Notes: a model not told the origin generated them from the sequence alone. A DNA stretch of 64,000 nucleotides from Nipponacmea schrenckii (GCA_030562195.1 JAUJPP010000006.1:4836001-4900000), one strand, 5' to 3'; shown: positions 43,619-59,085, counted from the first letter of the stretch. A program made the numbers and translations.

Positions 43619-44506
43619 CACATAGGTTAGAAATTCGCTTAGTTAGTTCCAGTAAAGATTCACTTTGAATATCTTCTGTTCTCCGTCCCGGTGATAAGTT
43701 ATGAAATGGTAAAGAAGCATGTTGAGTTCGTGGTTCAAATATTGTGACTAACATCACGGAGCCAAATCTTATGATTCACAAATAGGTCTGTATATCAGAA
43801 TTCGTCCATGATGTGACATGCAGAATAAAATGGTGAAAAATATGTCACAAAACTAGATTATATATAATGATAATTCCGTATTTTATCTTAATTATCGCCA
43901 TTTTAAATAAATACAAATTAAAGTCGCACTAAATTCAGAATATGACTCTTGCAGGGTGCATTTTCACCGTTGTTGATAATTTCATTAACATGCGTTATTT
44001 ACTTCTTTCGTGAAATGTTGTCTGAATTTTGTGATTTAAAGTCTTTAAAACCGTTTAATTATATGGTGTGTTTATTTTTTAAGTGAAATATTTATTTGAT
44101 TTTCAAACTGGAGATATTTAAAAAATGAGGTTTGTCTGGTGTTTCGATAAAACAGAAAACAGGTTGCTCCATGACGCTAACCCTTAACGCAATTAGCCGA
44201 GTGCTGTTTTTTAAGTCATCATGTTATCTTTAGCCTTGAAGTTGCCTTATCGAACAATGATGCAGGACTCGATATTTTCTGATCTGATAACGAAGTATTT
44301 GAACAATCAAATTTAATATATTATATTGTTGATACATCTTCGATGTCCATTATTTCCTTATAAGGTAGAAAATGAAGGAGTTCTCCCCCTTACACCAGTA
44401 CACAATTATCTGCTCAATTCTTTTTTAAACAAATGAACGTTGTGTTTTGGTAACCTATAATTAACTGAATTTGCTATGTGATCTATTCTTGCACTTGCAA
44501 ACCGTT
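43619..44506. other. Intergenic DNA
   Basis: Nothing supportable was seen in either strand. Confidence 0.5.
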
Positions 44507-44968
44507 TTCGGGGCACAATCTTGATTTTTAGTGGTCGTTTTGGTCCTTTGTTACATTTAAACAGTCCTCAGAAACACTCAAGCTCTAAGAAAATCGCAAA
44601 ATACCTTGAAATATACCTCAAAAATTTCACTTTTTATATTTTTTCCGTGCTGTACGCGGCTGGTCTTCAGTCAGTCTGAAAATTGTGTGTCCTGTTGACA
44701 AAATCTACAATTGTTATTACATGTACTTTCTTTTTGTTTTATCAGTGTGGGCCTGCGCAGTAGTCTATTTTTCCAATATGGCGGGACGTTCATAATATCT
44801 TAAGACATTATGATTTTCAAACACGGATAAATATGTATACCCATGGATTTGAAGGCTCAAATTTCAAAGGTAAGCTCTGTAGACTATGTCTGATTAACTA
44901 AACAAAATATTTCATGTGTTTGAGGCTGTCGGATGATTGTCCGAAACAAATCAAGCCTGTGCCCCTTT
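44507..44968. mobile_element. MITE with GGGGCAC termini
   Basis: The left end ggggcacaatcttgattttt (44510) and the right end, complemented, ggggcacaggcttgatttgt (ending 44965) are inverted repeats matching over about 16 of 18 bases. The interior of about 420 bp has no open frame. It contains cctgcgcagta and ccaatatggcgg, which resemble NRF1- and YY1-type sites known from animal promoters. Confidence 0.7.
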
Positions 44969-47900
44969 AACCAAACATGATCAACCAATTGTTTTTAATA
45001 ACTGAAAAACCTCTGATATTCCACTTAGGTTTTAACAATCTGTTAACAATTTTCATCGGGCTGGAATGTATCAATGAACGCCACGATAGTCATGGTCCAT
45101 ATAAAATTGGACAGGAGCCCAGCCAAGAATTCCAGACGGAAGGAAATAAAAATGAAAGTAGATGTAGCCTCGTACGTGCAAAGTGTAACGAGATGGATGA
45201 GAAGAAAGAGACTGGAGGAAACTAAACGAAAGAATTGGTAGCAGAACCAGGTGAAGTTTGATGTAGAAGGGAAGATAAAAAAAAAGATTTATAAACAAAT
45301 TATAGATGTGATAAATAATTTATATTAAGGATTGGGTAGAGAGTAAGACATATCTATATTTAGTAACATGGTTATAATTGAGGTGGTTATGACAGGTAAC
45401 AAGTCAACAAGTGGCTGTCAGAGATTACCCAGGCTTCCGGTACTGATAGCCTCTGAGTCTTCCGACAAACTCCTGAACTTTTGTTTGAAAATGAAATGAG
45501 AATTAAGAGAGAGGAATGGCTGGGGAAACAATTGACTGAATAATAGCTCTACCCACTGATTATCATGAAATCGAAAGTCATATCTGAAATGGAGCACCCC
45601 GATTGCAATGGATCGAATCTGAAAGTCAAACCTCATAATGCTTGAAAGTAATGTAGTGTTTCTCTTTCGAAATACAAAATATCTGTTTAGTTGAATTTGT
45701 GCTTTTCTGCGAATTGTCTTGTAAGGTCTCTAGTACTCTTTTAAATTTTGCTCACAATCCCTTTCTGGAAACAAGCAGAAATTGAGAATGTAAAGTTTCT
45801 TAGAGACACCGGATATTTCTCTTCAAAGATAAATCCTGACCTTTAACAGACAACATACATTGACGCTTGCTTGACATCTCTTGGCACCTATAAGTAGACC
45901 TACTTTCTTTTTATTAATATTTTACTTCCGGTAATGTGATATATTTAATCAATCAGATACATTAAAGGTCAAATACAACAAGAATATCACCAACTAACCA
46001 TCTGACATTAAGTCATCGTGATTCTAAAAAATTAACAGTTAACAATTGTCTATTAAGAATGTGTTCCATTATGAGCATTGGATCCTTAAGTGTCAGTGTC
46101 TTCTAGTGGCAGGACACTGCTGGTATTTGTGCGGTCTAAGTTCATTCGGAAACGAATTAACAACCCTAGTTTGGGCATAAAATACTTTTATTATCTTTAC
46201 GCAATATGGATACATTGCACTAAATACCCCCAAACTTAATGAATACTAAACTACAAAAAGGTGACGTCCGATCATTCGGTCGGAGGAGTTTGTCATGTAG
46301 CATGCAACCATTCATTTGTGCCAGGGTTCTATAGGGTGTCCAAATGTTTGGCTACATTTTTTTTGATTTTGCCAATCATTAAAAAAATTTTGAATATAAA
46401 CAAAAATTATTGTCCTAATAATTTCTATTGTTATGTATCCGATTAAGTTTTCAGGTTCAAGATGTTAAGGAAATAATTTTGCAGGTGTGACACTCTGCAC
46501 CATTGTAGCCTCTGGTTATCGTCTGGTCATTGTGATCATGTTAGATAACCTCTGACCTTTTCATATCGAAGTCCATATTGAATGGCATGTCTTTAATATT
46601 GAATTGTTTTCATATGATACCCAACAACACTGCCCATGGCAAATATTTTATTCACTACAACCGGAAATAACAATTAACTTTAAAGGTCAAACTGTTTTAA
46701 TAAGATTGGTTGTTTTCCTTGCATACATGATTAGCTCTTAATGATTTGTCCTTTATTTAACACAATTGGCCATTTCTGTTTTAAGAATCATTGAAGCAGT
46801 AACTACAAAAGTGAAGTTTTCTTCCTTGGGAAAAGCGGCATACGTGCGGTACCTGGTCAGAAAGCAAGTTAGGGAACATCAATTTATTGGATGAAGTATC
46901 TAGTAATATTCATGAATAGCATTCTTAGAAAAGAGGCAACAGTCTAATATAGCTTTACAAATATACAATAAAACTATTTGAATTTCGTTAATGTTATACT
47001 TTTTACTGAGCTCATGGGCAGAGTATGGTCAAATGTATTTAATTCACCAGAAACTGTTGAACAAACTAATAGATATCGCCAGCATTACATTGTGCTTTTT
47101 CCTGTGTTAGTTCATCCTTGATACACATACCTGATAGTTCTTTCAAGTAGGGTTTTCAACGCAAACAAAGTCTTAAAAGCTCCGACAAATGCGTTATTTG
47201 AATCATTAATATTATCACGCAGATCAATCTTTAAAACAACTTCAATGGAATTTATAATAAGGGTTTTTTTTTATTGCTGTGACCCACTTTTTCAGTATTT
47301 AAATTTCAGAATTAAATTTATAATAATTTGATGTTTTTCTAAGCTTTAATTTCCTCTTTAACTATTGAACCTTGAGATGTTTTTTGTTGTTTTTGGTGTT
47401 TTGTGAAGAGAATAATATAATTGACGACTTGGTGTCGAGTTTGACGGGGTAAATTAACTAATGTGACCTAAGGTCGGACTTTGTTTGAAGATTTGAGACC
47501 AGGTAAACCGTGAGACGATGTGACACCTGGTAAAAGAGATGACCACAAGAACAGGTGACAATCCATAAATACACCAAGTCTTGAAATTAGTTTAACGGTT
47601 CGATTCCTCTACTCTAATCTTTGCCGTTGTTATGCAAAATGAGAATAAATCGTCCTGTTCGCAGTAAGTCACACGGGTCTAGACAGACATTGAATCTCGG
47701 CTAATGGACGTTATTTTAATTTACAATCTTTTATAAATCTGGTCAATTTCAAGCTTAAAGGCCATTTTTGTTCATTTTTTTATAACAATGTTGATCGATG
47801 CTATTTTGTATCTTTAATAACCAGGTTTATCTTGCTCTTGGATGAGTCTCGTTTGGTCCAGTCACAGCCACTGTACTTATGTGTGCTTTGCTTTAGAAAT

Positions 47901-50900
47901 TAAGTTCCCCTTCTTTTGCCCAAAGATATTTGCACAAATAAAACCTTTGCACTTAAAAAGCATAAATTTTATATACACATCCCCGACAACACAAGTTGTT
48001 ATATGGTTGTGTCGATGTGATCATTTTGAACGAATCGCAATTGTCAACAGTTCATAATCATAATATTTCTCCACGGCATCTACTAATCTGAATGACGAAA
48101 CGACCAACATTATCACATAAACTGTTCATATTTCAGACAAAGCGTTTCAAGCTATTAAAATTTGATTCGGGCTTTTGTACCAAATTTATGACACTTAGTT
48201 TTTCTTCCTCCTGATTTTGTCAATGTGTGTTTATTTTAGTCCTTGTTTGTTAATAGTAGCTAAGTTTCTATCCTTTGTCACCTCCACATCCTTCTCGTCT
48301 TTTTCTTAAATCCCAACCAAGGCTGTAAGAGCTATCTATCTTTATGCTATCTATGTTACAAGAGACCACCTTCATTTAACTAACGTTCTGGATTATCCCC
48401 TTTGGGTGGTTTCTTTAAACAGTTTCTTCTGTAATTTATTTATTGATTTTGTATATATTTATGTTATTTAATTCGAGATTAACTCGAATGTAATTACATG
48501 TTAATAAATCCTGGGAGAAGAATTAAAATAAGCTTAGCTAGGCCAGCTTTCAGACTCCCACTTACAATTTAAAGAGAACTGAATAAAAGTATTGTGTAAT
48601 ATAAAAAGGGATCAAGTTTGTGCTTTTTTAGTTTATGTCACTGTGTGGTAACCTACATAGGCAAAGAGTTCACAAAGACCGAGCTTGGGAATACCTATAT
48701 AGTGACAGCCCTTACTTAACTTTTTATTATTTCCGACATCATTATGACAGCTATACTTTCATAAATTGAAGCTGTAGAGGTATTTTTTCGCGGGGTTTGT
48801 CTAATTCACTCCATAGAGGCGACAAATATGAACAATAGTGTATCATATACCATGCCTCTAATCTTGACACTTCGCCCAAAAGAAATCCACAGAATTCACT
48901 TCATTGTGGTTTAATTACAAGGGAAGGATATGAAATCTTGAGACTATGTTTGATTTGTTTGGAACGAGAAAAGACTACACCGGCCCGTAGAGGCAACCTG
49001 ACCATTTTCCCAGCGTTTCACCTTGACTTAACTCAAGATTCAGCGGACTTATATATCGACTGACCGTCCCTGACAATAAATGTCTCTAATTCTCTATTAT
49101 GCTTAGTCAACATATTTTTAACAGATTGACATCAAAATTCTTGAAGTATATGTAATAAACGCATCGTCTCCAATTGAATTACAATTCGATTCTAATACTC
49201 TCTAATTACTAATAGTCACTCGGTTAATACAGGTACATTTATACCTTGCAATGATATTCAAATAATTTTATACCATTTAGTAATGCTGTAAAATATCAAA
49301 TGAAAGATTTACTTGGTAACAGAACAAAAAGTGACCTGGACATTAAAGGTATTGTTTAGTGTAATTTCAAGAATTGAAAACTGGAATGATGCAAATTAAA
49401 CTGCAGTAAAACTACATCAGCGAGAGAGAATGCACCAACACTAGCAATGCGAATAGATGCAATAGAAAGTATATTCATCTACCAAATTTAACGAATACAA
49501 AAAACGAATCCAGATAGAGAGTTACAAAACTGCCAATAGAGATTAACAACTGTATTTTCTACAAAGGCAGATGTATCAACAGCATTAATTTCAATTAAGT
49601 TGGTGCAACAACTATTCTGAAACCAGTTTCATTTACATGTATCTTCTTTCAAATCATTCATATTGAGATCGTTAAGTAAAGAATATTTTGTTCAATAGAA
49701 ACATTAATAATATTGTTGATGTCTTTATTATTCCATCATGGTAAAATCTCCAGATCTAAATCTGCCGGTAGAAAGTTTACCCTAGTCTTTGTCGTTTGAT
49801 TATGATGTTGGATATTATAGCGTCTTTAAAAACATCCAATACTGAATATTTATTTTTTTCTCACATGTTTTATAGGATTGCAGGATAAAAGTAAAACAAC
49901 CAAACCATAACCCAGTCCTTACCTTCTGGACAAATGTGTTACATGTACAATGTTACTGCCCAGATCAAAATTAGTTTGCATTATACACCGCTATTGTTGC
50001 CAACACCTCAAAATTCATTATTGAAACCTGACAAAAGAGAATAATATTATCTGTGTAAGTCTACACACGTGGTCATCCGGTCCTAAAAATCACAGACCTA
50101 AATCTAACCCTTAACCACATCAGATGAATATTAACATGATAAGGGGCTATTTAAGGGGTCATAATGGTCACTCATGTATAAAATATCAGTCAAGTATATG
50201 GGAACAGTAGAGACATTATATTCATATCACAACCAAGTGGAAGACAATCTTGAAGCTGACACTACCCTTTAATACAGTTTTCAAAAAGGGTGTCAAACTT
50301 TGAATTATCCATCTGTAAAACATCTTTAAGTAGCACTATTAGGGCATTTAAACTAACCTTTAACCTTTTAAATCCACGTCGTTTATTCTTGTTAATTATA
50401 ATTTGAAAGTACACAGGAAGAAGAGTTAAATTGTATAGTGTCATGAACAAAATTTAATTGAAAAATCTTATTCAGATTCTTTTTCATTCCCGTATTTGTT
50501 TTCAATGTCACAAAATACCTTAATCATATATCCGAGATAATTTTGAGTAAAATTTATGCATGTATGAATAGAAGGACACTGAAAATGATTGTAGAGTTGC
50601 ATTGCTTTGTACAGACTGACACAGATATATCTATGTTATATACAATGAACGTTTAGTACTTTTTTCCGAAATGATCTAACCTTTGCAACAATAATGTGGC
50701 TGTGTGTTATACTAAAAATTCTGATGAATTCTGATAAAAATAGTTTAGTTTTTAATGTCAATATTATAATCTAGATATTGAAATCGGTGATGCTGAATAC
50801 ATATCGAGTCCACCAAGACAGTGTCTCCTTTTTCATTTTTGAATCACAAAGTAACATCTAAAACACCTGAATGATTTATGTTATGCTTATCTTAGTGTTA

Positions 50901-53900
50901 AAAAAAAGTTTGTATTTATTGTGTTGGTATTTTATTGCATGTTTTTAGACACTTCATCCACGATCTGATGAAAATTCTTCTAGTGTTCAGTCACATTTGA
51001 CCTAAAAATGACCCAATTGGCATTACTGTGGCTTATCGACCATCATTTGGTTCAATATGGTAATAGTATTGCAAAACGCATGTTATTCGGACTTGAAGGT
51101 GCACAGATCTGAAAAGATTTAATTATCGATGGCAATGTGGAAACGATTGCAGATAAGGACAAGAAAGATCATTATCCGATTATTAGTTTTTATGAACCCT
51201 CATTTTAACTAGGTCCTTTCTTTTCAAATCGACACATGTGATAAAATGTAACGTGAGATATGATACAGTATTAAAAGTAACGGTTTATGATTATTTTTTC
51301 AAAATTTGAGATGACTTTTCAAAAGGAATTGCTTCGTTGTTCTGCATGGTTGGAAAGTATTTTGGTTTTATAACGGTATATTTCTAAAGGAGATTCGACC
51401 TTTGCCAATTTTATGTTAATTACTTTATATTTAATATACAAGGCATTGTATGAAAGAGTTTTAGTTTTACTTACATTAAAACCAAAGTCTGACACGTCCA
51501 GTAAACGGAATCGGAGGTCAAATTTAAACATTGGTTTGCTGTTAGGACTTTAATCTTGATTAACTAAGTACGACAGATTTCAAGAATTAACCCGGAATAA
51601 CCGGAAGTGGCAGGTTATTAAATAGTCTATGCATTCTGATATATCAATAGAACGAACCTCAAATGAAAGAATATTTTGTTATATTTGATCTTTATTATGT
51701 TTTACTGACTTTGTATCTGAAAAGCCATTTTGTTACTCTAAAATCCGCCTTAGTTACTCGAAACTGATGCAAAGTTATATTTCGAGTTACAAACTTTGCC
51801 TTTTAAGTTTAAATTTTTTTTTATACATATGCTAATATGCATATCATCAACGACTGCGTAGCATTACTAGTTTACGATTACTTGTAATTCTGGTACATAT
51901 TGACTTTTGAAAATCATTTTTGAAGCCAGGGCCTCATCTTACTGGGTAATATGATTAGATAGTAAATTAATGTTACAATTTTTAATGTTAGTCACGTTTA
52001 CCTAGTATAATATCTTTATATTTTTTTTGTCAATGTTTTCCTTAGAGCTCACATTGCAAATTTTGGGGGAAATATTTAAAAAATGCTTCTATTCTTGCTA
52101 AGTCACTTATAAAATTTCATTTGAAAAATAAACCGTTATGTTTAATACTACTTGAAAAGGTCTTTTGTTAATAGTGACATAAAAAAAATAATATTCCGTT
52201 ATAGGTTCCAAGGGCACCTTTTCATATGTAAATCAAGGCGACGGCTGCTCAAATTTCATACTTGATGCAAAAATATAGACCTTTAACGATTTTAGACGAA
52301 GTGGCTGAAAACGTATTTAAGACACTATGATCTACAACTGAAATATAAAAGCGTTAAGCGTCCTGTGTTCATATACCATGTCCTAATAACACAAATGATT
52401 TGCAAATGATTTGCAAACGATATCCGAGGACTACAAAAGCATATGTGCCTCTGGTAGTAATCTAGTTCAGGGCCTCAAACTCAAAGCTTTTCGTTGATAC
52501 TACTTTCAGTTCACGAATACTCGACCAGCAGAGCAGATTTTCTGACCATCATCATTACCATGACATCTGATCAAAATTTGATTATTGCAGAAATGACCAC
52601 ATGAGCAGATTTTCCATTGATAAGATTCGATAGGATAATGAAAGTCTTGGACCACAGGTTAAACATGTACATTAATAGGCCGTCGATAATTGAACATAAA
52701 GAGTAGTCTAATATCAGTGTTCATGTAGAATGCCCGTCGATATGATGACGTTCCAGTGTGAGCAGACGTAAGTTCTGTTTAGGCGTCTTGGACAAACGAG
52801 TAATATCTTGTGATTAACAGTGTCATTAGAATCATCGTTCACGAACGTTACCTGTAGTCCGAAACAATGATCCCGAACATTCTACCAAGCCGTGGAAAGT
52901 AAGACGGAAAGCAACTGTTAAGTTCAGGGGTAGATTGAATTTTTATTGGAGCAAAATAGTAAGACGCAGCTCTCTGGTTAATCACTGTACGGGGGGCAGG
53001 GTCTAGGTTAGAGAGAATGCACGATATTTATACATCTTTGGTGTAAAATCACATGTTTGAAGCAACGAAAGATAGATGTGAAAACCAGGGTGTTATTCGA
53101 CATGGTTTACCAGAAGAAGAATTTTCCACAAGGGTACACTGTTAATTTTATGCATTATGGTATCAATGTTAGTATTTAAAAGTATCGAGAGAATGACATT
53201 TCGGATATGAAATAATATACAAATTTTAGTATGAATATTTTGTCAAAATGTGATCACATTTTCTTACACTAGGTGTCAGCAGGGTTCACGATAGACAATT
53301 ACCTTTTGGGTTTATAAAAAAAAAGAAATATATTGTTACTTTAATAGAAAATACCGTTATTTTTACGCCTCAGAACACATCTATAGAATTTTAAACCACC
53401 GTTATATATAAAGGGGTGTTTCATTTCAGAAACACATTAAAAAGAAAACATTAAAAAATCCTTTCAAATTTCAATGAAAAAATTCTGTAGGTAATTTTAT
53501 CACTATCTTTTACAAAACACATGTGATTCTTGGTAAGAATTAGTCAGCCGTAGTTTGTTATGCATTTTCTTTTATTTCGGAATAAGGACGAGTCATTTTA
53601 CATCCAAAAGTACCAAAGCATGTAGCTACATGTTTTAAACTAACACTCCTACTTGGGTGTTCAATTTGTATCACATTGGCGGGCTGCAATACAGAATATT
53701 ATTATCACAATTAACATTTAGTGTCAATAATCAAACTAAGTGGCCATCTTTGGAGACGGGTTGCACAATGTACACCAATAATGTAATTCAGATTTACTTT
53801 TGACAGCAGCCTTGAATATAGTGTCCTTTTTGTTTCTATTAAAACCACAGATCAGTAATATTAGTGAACATCAGATAACTCCTCGTCTTTGAGGCGATTT

Positions 53901-54785
53901 TGGATATGTAATTATTCTTCTCAGTTACCGAGATAGCCAATTTCAGAATGGCCGCTTTGGATATGGGATTATTTTCTTTGATTTAGTATGCATCTCAGTA
54001 AAATTGAATACAAGTTCGAAACATATCTCATAACAACTTTGAATAGGGAATCATTTTTCAGCTTCCAGCTTCAGTTCAGTCAGAGATTAGGGTGACTGAA
54101 AAGTAACAAGTTACTATTCAATATAAGGCACTGGCACAGGGTTAAAGTTAAGTTTAAAATAATTGTGTGGTTATGTGTAATGAACTAAATAAAACAAAAT
54201 CATAACGTTATATAAAAAATCTTGGACCTAATAAAGGAATTTATAATACTTATAATTTACATTTAGGGAGTGATTACAAGTTCCAGATTATTTTTGTCAT
54301 CGAACTTTAATAGGTATATCACTGTTCTGATAATGAGGGTTGTAAATTCTGAACTAAGGAATTCAGACCCTATTGTAGATCTTTTCCATAAACTTGATTG
54401 TCACCAACCTTTGCATTGTCCATTTATTTTAAGTTCATTCTGAATTGATCTAAAGCAAATCTTATAATTTAAGTATCAAACTTTATTTAAAAATGCTTAC
54501 TTCTTTACATTCAATATTAATTCCAGTGAACCTTATCGATGTAAAATATAGATGTCTTTCTTTCTTTTCTTTTTCTTCATATATACTGCAGCCCATCATA
54601 CAATCCATCAATCTGGGAAAGATTCTTTAGAGCTATTTCCACGTGGTTAATTTATTGCGAGCTACTGTGACCTGTGAGACGGAACATTTTCTATGAATTA
54701 AGGATGAAAGCAAAAGTAAGACATCGGGGCAGTGCCCTGCTATTCTGTTTGTAGATCTTTTAAAAAATCACAGAAGAAGCCATGT
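44969..54785. other. Intergenic region without a recognisable gene
   Basis: Nearly 10 kb on both strands gave only short frames (the longest about 80 codons, e.g. 44977-45225), none with a recognisable family and none flanked by convincing exon signals. Isolated accggaagt sites occur at 45924 (reverse) and 51600. No tandem array was seen. Confidence 0.5.
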
Positions 54786-54895
54786 TATAATGGGTTGATG
54801 AAAACGGCAACGTCATTCAGTGGTAATGAGGCAGATCTGCGATTTCTAACTGTCGAGGAAGCTTTTATCATACACAGCCTTAAGCACACATGAGG
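54786..54895 (-). mobile_element. SINE body fragment
   Basis: gggttgatgaaaacggcaac and ctaactgtcgaggaagcttt...acacagcc correspond to gggctaatgaagacgggcaac and ctaaatgtcgaaagattttt...gcacatcc in the SINE at 43285. The tRNA head and the tail are absent. Confidence 0.55.
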
Positions 54896-55644
54896 GCGTA
54901 TAGCTTAATCGAAGATGACAGCATACCTATCGTGATCGTCCCTCATATATTATTCTTGGCCGTAACTCTTAGAAAAAATGGAATTGTTTTCATCAAAGTT
55001 ATGTGGTCACACACGACTGTGCAGTAATAAGTTCTAAAGATAAGCGGTGTTTTCTAATTTATGAAAAATTATACATTGGAAATTATGCAATGGAGTATTA
55101 ATAGGGATTATCAAACAAAAGTGTATTAATTTGAAAAATTACGATGAAGAAACCAGATTTGAAATAATGAAAAGAGGGTATTAAGTATGCTATCATATGG
55201 TAGTAAGTTAATATGCGTGTCTGAAACGAAGTAAAGTTAACAATTTAACTGATAATTTGACAATTATCTCGGTCAAACATTGAGTCTCGAAAATTACTAC
55301 AGAGATGGTGCTCTTACTTAATTTAGCTGTTGGTCAATAAAAATATCAGGCTTTGCCAGTACTCTTTTAGCAGTTTCAGTAACTATGTTCGAGTTTGTGT
55401 CTTGATGATCGAGAGTAAATTTAAAGGGTCTGATAGTAAAATTTTAAAGGCCAGATAATATCACGTGATTTAAAGAGTTGTAAGACGCTATATCTAAAAT
55501 GAAGGACATTGTTTTGTTGTCAACTCTCGACTTAAACAACCTCCTATGAATAAAGATATAAAAAAATCCGTCTTGAATTACACCTGATCTACAGTTCATT
55601 CACGAAATCGTATAAGTAGGTAGTAGTCACCATAATAAATTCTC

Positions 55645-55770
55645 ACAACCATGTCATTCGACTCTACCAGATCACAAGAATATCGACTACCAAACCAACT
55701 ACACAGGATCATCCAATTTAAACCAATTCAACCAGCAACTACTATACTACACCATAAGGTGTTCATACGT
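55645..55770 (+). repeat. Dispersed repeat with conserved ATG, copy 2
   Basis: atgtcattcgactctaccag then atcacaagaatatcgactac matches the minus strand at 26335-26455. Here the frame from the ATG (55651) stays open for 86 codons, starting MSFDSTRSQEYRLPNQLHRI, with a later HPCPRCRC stretch. The other copy is stopped early, so the open frame is probably chance within a repeat. Confidence 0.55.
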
Positions 55771-55974
55771 TTTAGCTTAACACATCCCTGTCCACGGTGT
55801 AGGTGTAACAAAGTAAGGTCAACGATTCCAGACCAAAAAGAGCAGAAAGCCTTTTTTAATCGAGAACTCGAATCCATGATCTGGATCCATGTTTTTGAGA
55901 GAAATAATTGAATAAGGTTTTTTTCGAAATTAGTTCTCAAGCAATAATCAAATCAAACTTTTTGAAACTACTTC

Positions 55975-56042
55975 CCCGTCTTCATTATCCCATAAGGTGC
56001 AGAAGAGAAGGGCGTAAAACTCCATTCATTTCATGTCATTTT
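55975..56042 (+). mobile_element. SINE 3' tail fragment
   Basis: cccgtcttcattatcccata, then aggtgcagaagagaagggcg and taaaactccattcatttcat. Same tail as the SINEs at 43285 and 59090. It follows the dispersed repeat at 55645 by about 200 bp, so the two could be parts of one composite retroposon. Confidence 0.6.
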
Positions 56043-59000
56043 TAAACTACTTCTATAGATGCAATATCAGAAGGTCAAGCGTATTTGAGAGTTATGAGAT
56101 GTAAGTTTGATCAGATAGTAAGTCGATCCTTACAATCTGGAGTTGAATAACATACAGGTGGGTGCTGGTTATGGAGACTGTCGATGGATTTTGCTTAGAC
56201 ACCTCCATTTGGCACATTTGAATTTTCAAAAATAAGGACGGAAGATTCCATTTCATTGCAGCTCTGATGTTGTCTGAATCACAACCAATTCATCGACTCT
56301 TCAAAACGAGTTGTGATGATTATTACGATAACTACGGATATCTAGGTTGTTTTGACCGCCCTTAAAATCAGTTGAAACCCCTAACGTCAATACACTGGTC
56401 TTATTATAAAGATAACAGATTCGAGTGTTTTATAAGAATACGTTACTACGTTACGTGAATATTTGAATAAATATTGCACCTTTATCAGTGGGAAACCCTT
56501 ATTTATCAAAATTGATCTCTATTCACTGTATTCATATTACATTTATACAGTGCTTATCAGTCATTTTGACGCCAGGGAACAATTTATGTGTCAATCAGTG
56601 ATTCGATGCAAAACCGATTCCACAACTAGAGTTTTTAAAACTTGTGCTGATACATTACTTATGCCAAAGAATTAATCGATAATCGATCTTTAAAATAGAC
56701 AAAATATATTTTTGTATGTATATAAATAAAAAGTTAGCACTACCTCCTGAAAATCTGTCTTTGTCCACAATAAACCCTGTATAAATATTTCTGTTTATTT
56801 TATTGATGAAGTGTTGTGCAACAGATATTGTTCATGCTTATACATAGTAAAAGCAATATGTTTTGTGTGTTTGATGCATTTATTAGTGTCCAGAATATCT
56901 AGGATCTGTGACAAATGAATAAAGAAAGCAATTGCTGGTATTATTCTAGTTACTTGATCGTACGACAAGATAACTATTTTTGGTAATATTTCAAACAGTA
57001 ATCCTGCAATTTGTTCTCATCTGTGTTTCTTTATGGTCTGGACACAGTCGATTAACTAAAGAATAAAACTTTTGGGTCACATAATAGCTTCCATTAAGTC
57101 AAATCTAATAATAGCTGTAGTGACTTAGTGACACGGGTCATGCTTACTCTTTCAATCGTTTCCCTTCGACCAACTTTCTTAACACGCTCTTTTGGAGAGT
57201 CTAACTTTATATAGGTTATGGGGTTCAATATTACATTTATATGTGGCTTTATACCGTTAAATTAGATTACATCAAATGTAATAAAATCTATAGTCGTATT
57301 TCTAAGCATATTTTATCACCTGCTCTTTTGAACAAGGGGCTTATTGAACAGCACTATAATTAAATCGGTGTGGTATACCTTAAAATACATTCTTTGTACA
57401 AAAGGCGAATTTCGATGGTTGAAATGAAATTGCATTTTACCGTCGACTTTTCTGCACCTGATTTATCTCATATAAATAGGTTGCGTGTTCAATGATGGAT
57501 ATTTTTCGTACGGATGGTATTATATTTGATCTGACTAAAGTAATAAACGTAATTGCTTAGAATGCATGAGATTCAATAGAAAGGTGGTGATCATTTTAAA
57601 AGATTTCTAATTGTTGAAATAAAATTCAGCAACCTTCAGTACATGGCGCCTGGTTTATTGTTCCATCCAACACCAGATACCAAAACCCAGTACCACAACG
57701 AAGAAGAAAACATCCTCGCAAAAAAATTGTCATAAGCCTTATCCTAAACTAGGCAGCCTAAACTTCGAAAAATATATAATGCTGAATTGTTGCAAGTCTC
57801 AGTTTTTTTTTAATTTTAGGAAGAAGAATTTGGACACATATTGATAAAGTATGTGATTGGTATGAGACAGCTAATATTGTTTACTATACAGTCATTTCCT
57901 GGTATTTCTGTAAAAACTACCACCATCAACACGTGGACACCATTTGACAACCAACTCTGGTAAACCCTCCTGTCCTCTGAGAATTGGAATTTGAACGCGA
58001 TAAATAACATGGCTGGAAAGACTGCAATTCTTATAAAAAGACTATTTTAAAATTGTTAGGTAAAGTTAATACTGAATACTTATAGAAAACCTTTTTTATA
58101 GGGTTAAATCCAAATTGTGTGTGGGCAAATGTTAAATAAAGGCACATTGAACAAGATTTACAACGTTTTCATATGATAGCATTGTAAATACTTGACATAA
58201 TATTGCAACATTGGTTGTTTCATTAGGGATTTCCGTTTAGAATTCTACACCACACTTGAAAAAAAGTAATATAATGAGATAGACTTTCTCTGCGCTTCCC
58301 AACTGGTGTTGAAACGCCTGAAATATGACATCCATGAAGATGTCGGAGATACGTTTCTCTATTTTTCATGTTAAATATGAGATTAATTAAGCATGATATG
58401 ATTGGTGGTTAAGAAGTTGATATCATTTGGTACATCAGCTGTGAACCACTTCCGGTTGTTAGTAAATGATCAAGAGTAATTAACATCAGTACTTTGATTA
58501 TTGGCTAGTTCGGTTTTTGTTAATGATCCTATTTTTCAATGAGCCTATCAGTTAAATTCTGACATCCGTTAGGGTATGTTGAGTCCAAACGTATGTCCTA
58601 CAGCCTTTTATGGTTATATCATATGAATGTCCAAATCCTTTTACGAAACAGAAAAGGGGAAAATACAATCAGATCGAAAACTTTAAACTTCTCAGGCATT
58701 ATCTCGTTCGTAGAATCACAAGGCCAAATGATCTGCTTTTAATTCAAAAGCTTTTAAATGTTGCTTAGAAATTATGATCTCAACCTGCTGATTTACAGCT
58801 TAAACACCACAACTTATCTTCTCAATGTACATTTCGACCAGTACAGGTGTTGTAGAATGGTCAGAAATGTACCATCCAAACAATTAACCCAACACGTTAT
58901 CCTCACTCACATTTACTTCCCATGAAACTGTCTGATGGAAGATTTATGGCGGCCATGACAGTTGCTGATTTTAGATAACAACTATTGCAGACAGATTTAC

Positions 59001-59085
59001 AGTGTAATGAAACCTCACTAACAAGTGTACTGTTTACCTTTCAAACAACGCATTTATTACACTTAACATTTTTAGTTTGCTGTGG
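56043..59085. other. Intergenic DNA
   Basis: No gene, tRNA or repeat family member recognised. An accggaagt site is at 58447 (reverse). Frames at 56463-56675 and 57816-58010 lack similarity. Confidence 0.5.

Noticed and set aside
43539..43757. Minus-strand frame ending in an Arg-rich segment
   Set aside because: It overlaps the tRNA-derived head of a SINE.
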